In this document: positions 37,512 through 48,800 of the stretch, piece by piece
Layout: the number at the start of each line of letters is the position of its first letter
Position numbering within the stretch: the first letter of the stretch is position 1
From: Spinacia oleracea
Taxonomy: Eukaryota; Streptophyta; Magnoliopsida; Caryophyllales; Amaranthaceae
DNA length: 64,000 nucleotides
NCBI RefSeq assembly: GCF_020520425.1
Contig: NC_079491.1
Span: 35,579,449-35,643,448, forward strand
Reading direction: 5' to 3'
Position numbers and translations under genes: made by a program
The notes under the pieces: generated by a model
Seen by the model: only the letters and a program-made list of their open reading frames with translations
Databases searched by the model: none
What the model was told of the DNA's origin: nothing

Positions 37512-38278
37512 TATGTACATGTGTTATTAAGTGTTCTATGCTCACTATGCATCATGATCCACTATCTAAATTGCGTAAAATAAAAGTGTATCCTAAATAC
37601 TTGGACATAAAAGTAGAAGAATAGTTGGAAATTTGAGGTTTCTTTCTTATCCGGCGTATATATGAGGAGAGACACTAAAATAAGGTGAAAGCGATAAGTG
37701 TATTGTAGTAGGAAGCGTAGCATTTAGGAGTTTTTGTCCGCCTAAGTCATCATATTTATCCATTCCAGATGATTCTTGAATAAAGAGATGATGGAAGCAC
37801 ACAAGATAGACTGATATTTGTGATTCGGTATTAGCTCTTCAAATCTCCAGTGGTTCACTCTTTGGCTATTATCCTATATTATCTGATTTTTGTTTCTTAC
37901 ACTTTTGATTTCTTATGTTAGTATTAAACAAATTGGTCTAAAGTTTCAAGTGGACAACCAAATATACGCAATCTTTTCAATCTTAACTACGGTGCTTATA
38001 TCACTTAATTAAGGAACTAAGTAGACGAAACATCGCAAATTATCATAAAATTAGTATTGCTAATTAATTAAAAAGCGACGACGATGATGTAACAAAGAGG
38101 CTGATCGATGTTGTAAAGTTAATGCAATAATCCTTGGCCCATACTCCCAATGTAAAGAATTGAATGATAAACACACGAGTTCAAATAGAGGCAACTGGGT
38201 ATTGATAATAATTTGGGTGTTTTTCCACCTAGCTATTTAATTATGCATTGTTGCTAGGTAATCACTATTTTTTGTATG
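37512..38278. other. upstream region of the MYB gene
   Basis: AT-rich, no gene or repeat identified; presumably contains the MYB promoter. Confidence 0.4.
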
Positions 38279-38287
38279 TATAAATAG
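38279..38287 (+). promoter_or_regulatory. TATA box of the MYB gene
   Basis: TATAAATAG, a close match to the plant TATA consensus, 135 bp upstream of the start codon at 38414. This places transcription start near 38310, by inference. Confidence 0.65.
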
Positions 38288-38413
38288 AGTCGTAGGTGAG
38301 CACATGAATCGATCTCCAAATTAAATTCCGCAATTACGATTCGATCACAAAGTGGTGTTATTGTTGTTTGATACTACTAGTTAGCTGCTATTGATATAAA
38401 TAAATAAATAAAT

Positions 38414-38829
38414 ATGATGAGAATAGAAAACGTACGTAAGGGACCTTGGTATGAAGAGGAAGATGAGAGGCTTAAAACTTTTGTGGCGGTTTTGGGTGCA
38501 CGACGATGGGATACAGTAGCTAAGATATCAGGTAATTAATGATAACTATTAACTACTACTAGTACGTATATATATTAATTATATATGTGCATGAATATTT
38601 ATATCATAGACGGACATTTATATTGAATCATATGTGAAATTGTAGGGTTAAGGAGGAGTGGAAAGAGCTGCAGGTTAAGATGGTTGAATTATCTTAGACC
38701 TTGTCTAAAGCATGGTTGTATCACTCCACAAGAACACCAACTTATACTTAAATTACATGACAAATGGGGTAACAAGTAAGTTTTCCGATCCATGCATGCA
38801 TGTTTTACGTACTTGTTACAATATCCCAT

Positions 38830-38864
<35 letters not shown>

Positions 38865-39052
38865 GAATCTTGTTTTGTGATATATAAATATAGATGGGCT
38901 AAGATTGCTCGAAGATTACCGGGAAGAACAGATAATGAGGTTAAGAACTACTGGAGAAGTCATCTTAGAAAGGAAGAGCAAATGCAAAATTCATTGTTGG
39001 AATTGCACCACCCAACATCAACATCAACATCAACATCAACATCAACATCAAC

Positions 39053-39084
<32 letters not shown>

Positions 39085-39455
39085 CATCCCCTGCATCTAA
39101 CATTTCTTTCGTACAAACATCTTCTTCAAATGATCATACCACCATGCCCAACAATTATTCTAATCAACAAAAAGTCGATACGATCACTCCAGAAATATAT
39201 AGTGATGACAGTATTTTTGAAGCCGGACGTCTATCAGATTCTATCAACTCACCTTATGAAAACCGGCTATCGGATTGGATGAATATGCTGTCAGAGGATC
39301 TAACTTATAACGATAACTACAGTACAGGCTGTTGGGAAATTAGTAATGGTTCACCAGATTTATGTTTAGATTATCCAATCACCTGGTGTATTGAATATGC
39401 TACTGTTGCATGGGATACCAATTGGGATATGGATTTGTTCAATATAAATTTATAA
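38414..39455 (+). CDS. R2R3-MYB transcription factor, three exons
   Basis: Nuclear DNA-binding protein. Exons 38414-38531 (ATATCAG|GTAATT), 38646-38775 (after TTGTAG, ending AACAA|GTAAGT) and 38894-39455 (after AATATAG) give 269 residues. R2 has Trp at 12, 32 and 52. R3 has Ile65 in place of the first Trp, then Trp84 and Trp103. Motifs include [27 protein letters not shown] and [19 protein letters not shown]. The bHLH-binding signature of R3 is absent, so an anthocyanin-type activator is unlikely. The repeats resemble the MYB48/MYB59 or MYB27 type, an inference. Residues about 124-150 are a Thr/Ser-only run encoded by hexamer and trinucleotide repeats. The C-terminus is acidic with many Trp and Asp ([10 protein letters not shown]), as in activation regions. 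Two ATGs are adjacent (38414, 38417); the first is used. The third exon's frame opens upstream at 38712, but exon 2 is in another frame. Confidence 0.93.
39018..39090 (+). repeat. coding microsatellite, (ACATCA)n then (TCA)n
   Basis: Repeated 'acatca' followed by 'tcatca/tcacca' units in the MYB third exon, encoding the Thr/Ser run. Length variation would change the protein length in steps of one or two residues. Confidence 0.9.
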
Positions 39456-40161
39456 AACCTTTTGGTTTGCTAGCTTAATTTTTAGAAGATCAGACCCTTG
39501 ACCTGGTCCCTTGAACAAAACTCATGTTGTGCATATATATATTAACAACATGAGTAATGAGTTTATCATCATCAAAACTAAGAATATGCACAACCCACAT
39601 TAATTGTAGACTGAAGAATAAGGTAGGACTAAATACGCACAAACTAATTAATTAACCTACTAATTAAATAAGCCTAGTTGAACAATAACAAACATTCATT
39701 TTCCTAAACTTTCTACTTAGTATAATTTTACATGTTAGGAATAGTACGAGATAACAATCTAGATAAAAAACATACAATATAAATAACGTGGTATGCCCAC
39801 GTCCCAACTTGCATTATTAATCAAAACCGTTATTATAATACAATCAATCAACTTCACTTGCTCAAGTTCCGAATTTCAAGCATGTAAAAACATAATTGTA
39901 TATAAACGCCTATTTTTAATTACTGTATTAGGAAACACAATATTAATAGAATGTTGCAATTTATGAAAAAACCAATATACTAACAAATCTATCACTAAAA
40001 TAAATCTCGTGAAATAGGAATACAATAACATATAATATATCTCAGCTCCAAAAAAAATATCTAGTAAATTCGATCCAAAACCGGAAGCCATCGCCATATT
40101 GGGTTTAATATTAACAATTCTTCCCATTCAACCCAATATGCTTCCACAATCGATTTAACGG

Positions 40162-40467
40162 TCACCGTCGTCCATCCGACAATGCCTCCCCTCGAACAAG
40201 AACATCTACATCTAACCCAATTAGATTTCTTTTGTTCTTCCAACCTTTGAGTATCATCGAACCCTTTTTAGTGACTTTCAAACTATTGTTGTTCACCATA
40301 ACAGTATAACCTAAACCATCTAATCTACCCAATGAAATTAGATTCCGTTCTAACTTTGGTACGTACCTCACTTCAGCTAACATCCGAACACGGCCATTGC
40401 AAAGTTTTACCGCAACCTCACCAATGCTATCAACTTTTACCTTCTTACCATCCGATAAAGTAACCAT
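40162..40467 (-). pseudogene. Copia protease/pre-integrase fragment
   Basis: A 101-codon frame with MVTLSDGKKVKVDSIGEV, VRYVPKLERNLISLGRLD and GYTVMVNNNSLKVTKKG. This is the stretch between protease and integrase in plant Copia polyproteins. Truncated on both sides and flanked by frameshifted gag sequence. Confidence 0.75.
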
Positions 40468-40832
40468 CTTCCCTTCACATTATTCATAGGATGAGAACCA
40501 TTCCCTCCTAGCACATATGTGATGAGAATTTTCCGAGTCAAGCACCCAACCGTCATTTGGCCTCTTATCTTCTTGAACCAAAAGAGCATCACCAACATCA
40601 TCATCATCTCCTTCCGCATACAAAACACGTCCCTTCTCACGAGGTTTTCTTCAACTCCTTCAAGTCTTCTTTTACTTTGGGACACATAGTTTGTATATGA
40701 CCCTACTCGATCTCCACAATAGAAACACTTAATATTAGGGTTATGTTTCTTACCAAATTTCTTTCTCATGTCACGTGCATCTACCACGAAGGCTCCTCCA
40801 TTTGATGAGTCACCCGATCCTTGCTTCATCAA
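40437..40832 (-). pseudogene. Copia gag end with degraded zinc knuckle
   Basis: Starts in a Ser/Gly linker and KKFGKKHNPNIKCFYCGD. The CX2C half of the CCHC knuckle is intact, but the His and final Cys are lost. A later frame shift disrupts the protease start. Confidence 0.6.
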
Positions 40833-41826
40833 ATAATTTGCCCTGACTAAAAATTGATTGCCCAGACTATTATGATGACGCGTAGCCTACGTGGCGCCTA
40901 TATGTACCAATTATGCTCAGGCTCGGGATCTCAAGCATGTAAAAACATAATGGTATATAAATCCCTATTTATATACCCAAACTTTCTAACTCTAGCCCTA
41001 GTATTAGGAAACACAATATTACTAGAATATTGCAATTTAGGAAAAACCAATATACTAACAAATCTATCCCTAAAATAAAACTCGTAAAATAGGAATACAA
41101 TAACGCAATATATCTCATAATTTTTAAATTTTTTTTTCAATATTACATGCTATTTTGAAATGTACTTATTTTACTTATTCATTTATTTTAAACTTTATTT
41201 ATTTTTTATTATCTCTTATAATATTTCTTCTATCAATGCCGACGATTCATGTTAGCCGACCCCAAATCATTTTGGAACTAATACTTTGTTGTTGTTGTTG
41301 TTCTAACCAATGTATTTGACCTGTTTAGTATTTTATGTTTTCTTTGAATGAGACATAAGGCCGGGCATTACAAATTATGAATTCACAATTTATATTTTCT
41401 TTGTACTGTAAGCGGCTTCGATCAAATACAAGTTTATCTTATGTACAGTAGATTTAGTTATAAAACTGATAATCAAGTTTATCGTATGTACAGTAGATTT
41501 TATAATACCTGCTTTATATCCAAAATATTTGGACGTCAGAAACCGATTTTACACTTGCAAAAAAGGGAAAAGAAATGTATAAAATTAGAAATAAGAAGGA
41601 TAAAAAGATAAGATATGATGCAAATAATTTGGAGATTGATCATCTAATACATACCAAATTTATCCACTAAATCCATGAACATTCACTTCATTTAGACACC
41701 AAACTATCAATTAGTATATGCTTAATTCTTTGAAATATAATGTTATCCACTTATCTTTGTAGCTTTATACCCATGCTTACACTTGACCAACTTCACACAT
41801 CCAATAGAATAGAAGTGTATCATTAC

Positions 41827-42642
41827 CAGTGACAGATCTAGGATTTGAAAAATGGGAGTACGAATAAAAAAAATTATAGTCTACCAACGGGAAAAAAAAA
41901 ATTAAAAAAAAAAATCCGGGTCCAATTCAGCTATAAAAAGGATCCAAAAAAAGGGTTTACTTTCGGTATTAAAAAAGGGTCAAAATTACATTCGTTGTAA
42001 TATTTAGTCCAAATAGTTAAAATATAAACCCACCGTTCACTTCATTTATATTATCAACGATTTACTAGTCTTTCAATATTTTCGATAAACAATAGAACAA
42101 TTGGAAAAATAAAGAGAGTAGTGAATTGCGTATATAAAAACCATTAATGAAATTGAAATCATATTAAATTTCAATAGAATTGAAAATATTATTCTTCACT
42201 ATGTACGGAGTATATGACATTTAGCATTGTGTATTTGTGTTTACAAATTTCATTTTAAAAAAATTATATAACCCATGCAACTAATCTTAGCTAGGTACAA
42301 AAGTGAAATTCACAAAAAATGATATGTCTATGTAATTGAAATTAAACGAGTGAAAAAGAAAATCACAAATGATATAGCTAAAATCATTAAAAAAAAATGA
42401 AAAAAGAGAAGACGAAAATCAATAAATAGTTAAACGGTGGAAAAACTATTAAGTGTTAAACAATAAGAAAGTAAAACATTAAGGAGGCTAGACATTCAAC
42501 TAACTGAGACAAACTCATTAATGTGATACATAATAGGGAATTTTAACTATATACAAAAGTTCTATTACTATTATATATTTTTCCACAGATCTAGGGAATG
42601 GGGGGCAATGGCGCCCCTTGTAACCCCCTAAATCCACCACTG
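41827..42642. mobile_element. hAT-like non-autonomous element, exact 8-bp TSD
   Basis: 816 bp beginning CAGTGACAGATCTAGG and ending AAATCCACCACTG, flanked by exact ATCATTAC at 41819-41826 and 42643-42650. The interior is AT-rich and non-coding. Its ends resemble those of the 178-bp element at 2859-3036, and both carry G/C runs near one end. Confidence 0.88.
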
Positions 42643-42891
42643 ATCATTACAGTTTAATCTGTCACGTACGACTTTGTTGTCACGTGAGCTAGTATTAATC
42701 AAAGTGTTGAAGTGTTGAATTCTTGATCGATATATGTTTCTTATGGCACGATTGACAGCGCAATTAGCCAAATAATGGAAGCAAGATGGTAAAATGAAGA
42801 ACACAAAAGACATAAAGAGTTCCTCAATCATGTCAAAAGTCAGACGTAACAGACAATAAGAATTCTGAAAATGTAATGAAGTTTGTTGATG

Positions 42892-45800
42892 TTAGGAAAT
42901 ACAAGTAGGAATGATATACAAATAAAGAAATGAGAACATCAACAAAACAAATAAAAAGGCGTAAGCTGGGGAAGAGATTGAAGGTGTGGCTCCATCATAA
43001 TCATCAGTGTAATCATAATCATCCGACTCTAATCCTGTTTTATCACCTGCTCCAGCACTCCACTTGCCTGTGTTGTGTCCCCTGCCATTATATACATCCC
43101 ATTATATACCCTTATACTTTCATCTTATTTTAATAAATTCAACTCACTTTTTTAAAATTATGTGTCGATCAAAGTGTATCCTTTAATAAAATACGGAACT
43201 CCATAATATCAACCCTTGTCAATTACTCCCTCCGTCCCTTTATACTCGCGCCGCTTTTTTTTTCCGGTCGTCCCTTAATATTTGCACCGCTTCTATAAAT
43301 GAAATTTTTTACCAATATTATATTATTTCTCAAACTTACATACTTAACCACCTACACCCCTACTCCCTGCAAAAAATCAATTTAAGATTCACACTCCCCG
43401 CTCACCAATCCCCACCCCTTACACATTTAGAAAAAGATGGGAAAAATAAAAATAAAATAAAATAAAAGGGAAAATGGAGAAAAACCTGTCGCCCAGAACA
43501 CCAGCATGCATGACGAGTTGGTCAATGAAGGCAGCAGATTTGGGCTCCACGCTGTAAGCTTTCTCGTATTTGACTTCGACACCCGCTCCAGACGCCACAA
43601 AATAAGCGCCGTTCACCATTTCGTCGCCTTCAGATCTCCAATTCCACCCTTTCCAATCATCATCTTTTGATCCTACTCTCTTTGTTACCTGTTACAATAT
43701 TATTAGGACAAATGATTTTTACCACCTGAAAACGAAAAACTAGATAAAAAATTGATGTATGGCTGCCGAATTTAATTTTCTTCCAATTTTTATATTTCCT
43801 GAGTCCCTGTGTAATTTCCTAACTCTTTCACCCTTCTCTCTTTACTTCCATTAAATTTTATCAATTTTGTGAATTAATGATGGTGAAAAATTATGTAAAT
43901 TTATGTAACATAAGGGAGTTGGGGAAGAGGAGAGAGTTAAATACATGAAATCGTGGAAAAATAGAACATATAAATATTACCGTTATTATTCCCCTACATT
44001 ACATTTTTATATATTTTTCCATTTTTTAGGTGGTAAAAAACAAGTTTTAAATTTTTTAAGGTGGTAAAACACAAGTTTTAGTTTTATAGGTGGTAAAACA
44101 ATTTATCTATATTATTATTAGTAGTTTTCTATGCACTTTTAATTTAAAACGCACACACAATAGTACTTATTTGGTTAATTATTTTTTTAACCTTTTATTT
44201 TTTATTTTTTTTCTTAGTTTTAATATTTGATGATTTTTAGTAAATTGGTTTCATTCTATATTGTAATAAAAAAATCTTTTTGTGTTTAATTTATTTTATT
44301 TTTCTAATTTTAGTAAAGAATAAAATAGACAATCACTATTGACGCCTCGTGTGTTCCTTTATCTAATAGAGATATGTCACACTTGCAATTAAACGTTTGA
44401 ATGTTGACACATAGAATTATATAAAAGTTAATAAAAGTTGATACTTTGAAAATGTATATTAGTCGAACCCAACAAAATTATGTAACTATATTTTTTCTTA
44501 CATGTCAAATTATATGACTATATTAAGTAACAAACAATGTCAAATTAAATTTCGTTGACAGTGCCCAAATTCTAACCTTAGCCATTATATCGAAATAAAT
44601 GCAACTATTATAACTATTATCTAACATTCTACATGAGGGCGTGGACATAAATACATGTTCTCTCAATTTTTATCATATAAGTGAAGATGTGAGATTATTT
44701 TTGTAAAATCGCTTTTAGTGTCCCCTGTAATAGTCCATTAACCTTTGGTAATTGAAAAACACAGTATTAAAAAAAACAACAGAAACATCGATCCTAATTA
44801 ACCCAAAACGGCGCATGATGAAATTCCTAGGCCCTATATATTTGTAACATGCATTATCCAAATAGTTACTCGTTAATTTCTGTCTTGGACTACTTATGTT
44901 CACACCATCGTAGACATTCAAATTAACATCAGCCAAAAGGTAAATAACCTCTTGCTTTACTCTAGCCAGTGTAGAACTGGACAACACCCTGCACTACTAT
45001 TGAACATTTAATGGTATCCAAAGTTAACTTAGGTCCTACTAACACAAACCGGACCTATCTATCATTTTTATAAAATAAAAAACAAATGACTTTGAATCAA
45101 TCTCAAGGGACCCATTACCCGGCCCATACCAAAGGTTGGTTATATATCTATCATTATTATAATTATAATTATAATTATAATTGATCCTTTGGAGTTTCAA
45201 GTTTGTTAATATACAATAAATTTAACCAAAACAAATAAGTACAAATAAATACTTGATAGGGCCGGTTTGTTTAATTAATTTGGTGGGTTATAAAATAAGA
45301 TCGAAAAATGAAAGTCAAAAAAAAAAAGGCAGAAATTGGTTGGAGCATTACCTCTTTGGCATAACGATCAAATGGAGCAATGAAACGATTGCCCTGACTA
45401 TTGATGGTAGGATTGCTACTACCCCCGATAGCATACATTTCCCACTGTGTATAATCGTTGTTCACAACATGTATATACCCTTTTCTACACCTTGGCATCC
45501 TCTGTTTTAACTTGGGTCCAAAATGGTTGAATGCTACTGTTACCTATATATATATATACAACATTTATAATTCGTTCGTATTTAATTAATTAGTTGTGAA
45601 TGTGATAAATATAATGTTACATACCTGCATTCCGACATCGGGCTCGTAAGAGTCACTATGGCCTAGTAGCATAACCTCATCGTGGTGGGAGAAATGGTTG
45701 TTGGACACCGTGATTGCGGTGGACCCCATTATGATGTCAATGAGCCCATCTTTACAATGTGACAACGAACAATGGTCAATCCAAAGGTCCTTAGATCCGA

Positions 45801-48800
45801 ATATTGAAATACCATCCCCATCTGACAAAGTCCGATAACCATAATGGGTCGGGCTGGATCGAACCATTGTGTTACCAGATTGGTGGCAGTGGTGAACGTG
45901 AATATTTGTGATGATTACATTGCTAATGAATTGTAAGGTAATGCATCCTCCTCCCGTTATGTGTACGTCTGCTCCTCGCCCATCTACTGTCTTGTAACTG
46001 TTGAAGATTAGCTCCTACATTTACAACACATAAATTAAAATTTAGGATCATTTTTGTACTTCCTCCGATTTTTAATACTTACAACGTTTGTCACTTTCAC
46101 GCATGTCAATGCACAACTTTGATAATTAATATCTTTAATTCTATTTAAGCAAAAATTGATATTTTGGAAGTACACATTGAGACGAATCTAACAACATCTT
46201 ACATGACTATATTTTATCTTACTTATAAATCACCAATAATAGTCAAAATAAAATATGTGAATAGTGTAAAAAGTCCAAACGTTGGCGAGTATTAAAAATC
46301 GGAAAATACGGAGTAGTCGAGTTGGGCTAGCTTACTTGGGAAAGGCGGATAACCATATTGGAAGCGAAGATGATCCAAAGAGGTTCAGTTCGTATAACAG
46401 CATAGCGAAGTGTACCAGGTTTGGGATTAATAGGATCATTATCAGATGGGTCAGTGACAACGTAAAATTCACCACCTTTGCCACCTAAAGCATACTGCCC
46501 AAACCCGATACCGCAATCGGCCAACCGTTGTCGGTCGTTTCCCCAATTAGGGTCACATCTCCAGCAATCGTCGATTGGATTACCGGTCACACAATTACTG
46601 CCATCTTCTAGTAAACGTCTTCTACTTACAGAAACGTTTATCTTTCTGCATGCAAAACCACAAAAATGTGTAAAAGGCCGGCATGCACATCGCTGAGGTT
46701 AGTACTTACTACTTAGTAGTCCTAGCCTTAAAATTGTTTTATGAGAAACTGTTTTTCGTTAAAACAAATACACCCTTAAATAAAACAGAACCCGTAAAAG
46801 TGTAAAACACAATAATTACTTTCTTTTTTTTTTTTTGAGAAGAAAAACACTATAATTACTTAAGAGAAACACAAAACAATTATCAATGAGTATAATAATT
46901 GCCTAGCTAAAATACTTATCTCTATTTGCATTGAAAAACTAACTTTAGCCGATTAATCTTTAAAACAATAATACCAATTATTAAAGATTGCATGCCTGAA
47001 TATTTATTGGTGAATAATATTTTTTTGACTATTTTCCAATCAAATTGCTTCCCGCGTGAAAAGAGCGGAGATTGTGAATTTGACGGCATTAAAGATTTTA
47101 TTACTTTTATGTTACAACACGTGTTTTGTGTGACCAACCACGCCATCAACTTGATGGTGTGACGCGTGCAACTAATATGGAGAAAGTTATTAGCGCTTTA
47201 GCGGGTGTTACTTGAATTTGTTGTTGTTGTTAATTACTTATACATTGTATTTGCCGTTACTTTTCTTGTTTTATTGCAGTTTCTTGAATTTCATGTTAGA
47301 GTTCCTTGTGTAGACTTGTGTTACTTGATTTTCTATGTTGGTGTTACTTATACATTGTATTTGTTGTTACTTTTCTTGTTTTATTGCAGTTTCATGTTAG
47401 AGGTTCTTTGTATAGACTGGAGTTACTTGACTTTCTATGATGATGTTACTTATATGTTATATTCGTTGTTACTTTCTTATTTTACTACAATTTCTTGAAT
47501 TTCATGTTCGATGTTCTTTATATAGACCGGTGTTACTTGACTTTTTATACTGGTGTTACTTTTAGTTATTGCAATTAATGTTAGACGTTCCTTGTATAAA
47601 CTGATGTTACTTGACTTTCTATGCATGAGTTACTTATACATTGTATTTGCTGTTATTTTTCTTATTTTTATTGCATTTTTTCATTTCATGTTAGAGATTT
47701 TTTGTATATACTGATGTTACTTTATTTTCTATGTTGATGTTACTTTATTTTCTATGCTGATGTTACTTTATTTTATAGGCTTTAAACGCACTGGGCTTAT
47801 TTGTAAGTGTGAACATGTCACGCCGTCAAGTTGATGGTGTGACTGGTCACATATAAAACTTGAGGTTTATGTTATTTGACTAATCCCCTCAAATTAATTT
47901 TTCAATTTTTTTTAACTTCAATGCATTTCATTTTATTGAACTATCATTAAGAATGTTATAATCTACGGAGTATTTTATAACGAGACACCAAAAAAATCAT
48001 TTACGTGTATGACATCAAGAGTCCCTTATAAAATACTCCGTAGAAATTAAACTTTTACATTTATTCAGAAATAAAGAAGTAATCTATACTAGGGATACTG
48101 AAAAATAATTACTCCGTAACAAGTTGTGTTACGTATAATGTATTCATGTTGAAAAGAACAAAAAACAAAATATGGTGCGAATGTGGTTGCATAAAAGGAC
48201 GTAAAAATGTCGCATTGTTATTTGTTAGGCCTCGTCCCTGCGGATTACCTTGGACATTTCATTGTTTCATTGATTCACACAGTGCTCAATAAAACATGGA
48301 AGTAGGGTAGCTAGCTCCCATTCCGACAACAAAGTTACAACTCTTTTTTATTTTATTTTTATTTATTTTGTCTTTACTTTTTATTTCCCCTCATTTATGA
48401 TATATTTACATTAAATATGTACATAAATCATAATTAAAGAGACTAGTTAACACTTTAACACTATTGAATTATCCTTAACAAAATCGACAGCATAAAGTAA
48501 AAGTTAGAAAATTATTTAAATAAGATAAGAAACTTAAATAAAAAGCAAAAAATTGTCTCCAATCGATGTCAAGTTTGATTTAGAGGCAAACTAATTTAAA
48601 CAATATGATTACTGTTCTGTTTGACTTATTACGGACAATATAAGTTTAGAAAAATAACAGTTTTCATATATTTTCATAAGAAAAGAAATTTGTTTCAGAT
48701 AAAATAAGTTTTTCAGATAAACTAACGGGGTGTTTGGTTGGCCATTTTGGAATGGATTGGAATGGAGTTAGAATCCATTCCACCCAATTTTTTGTTTGGT

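Larger units (their letters stand above)
39862..41118 (-). mobile_element. Copia LTR-retrotransposon relic, mostly deleted
   Basis: Two similar flanks of about 180 bp, about 39870-40045 and 40928-41115, share 'caagcatgtaaaaacataa', 'aggaaacacaatatta' and 'taggaatacaataac' and are taken as LTR remnants. Between them the minus strand keeps broken polyprotein pieces: a damaged zinc knuckle (IKCFYCGDRVG, near 40735) and a gag-pre-integrase-like segment (KLERNLISLGRLDGLGY, near 40330). Reverse transcriptase and most of integrase are missing. Exact ends and target duplication were not resolved. Confidence 0.75.

Noticed and set aside
38712..38893. Upstream ATG frame leading into the third MYB exon
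   Set aside because: It runs through exon 2 in the wrong frame and the TA-rich intron; the spliced model restores the full R2R3 domain.
39521..39554. Hairpin CTCATGTTGT...ACAACATGAG after the MYB stop codon
   Set aside because: Only a 10-bp stem; too short to argue for a miRNA precursor or a specific element.
47205..47498. 97-codon hydrophobic frame resembling a membrane protein
   Set aside because: It is a read-through of T-rich tandem repeat units in a pectate lyase intron, on the opposite strand.
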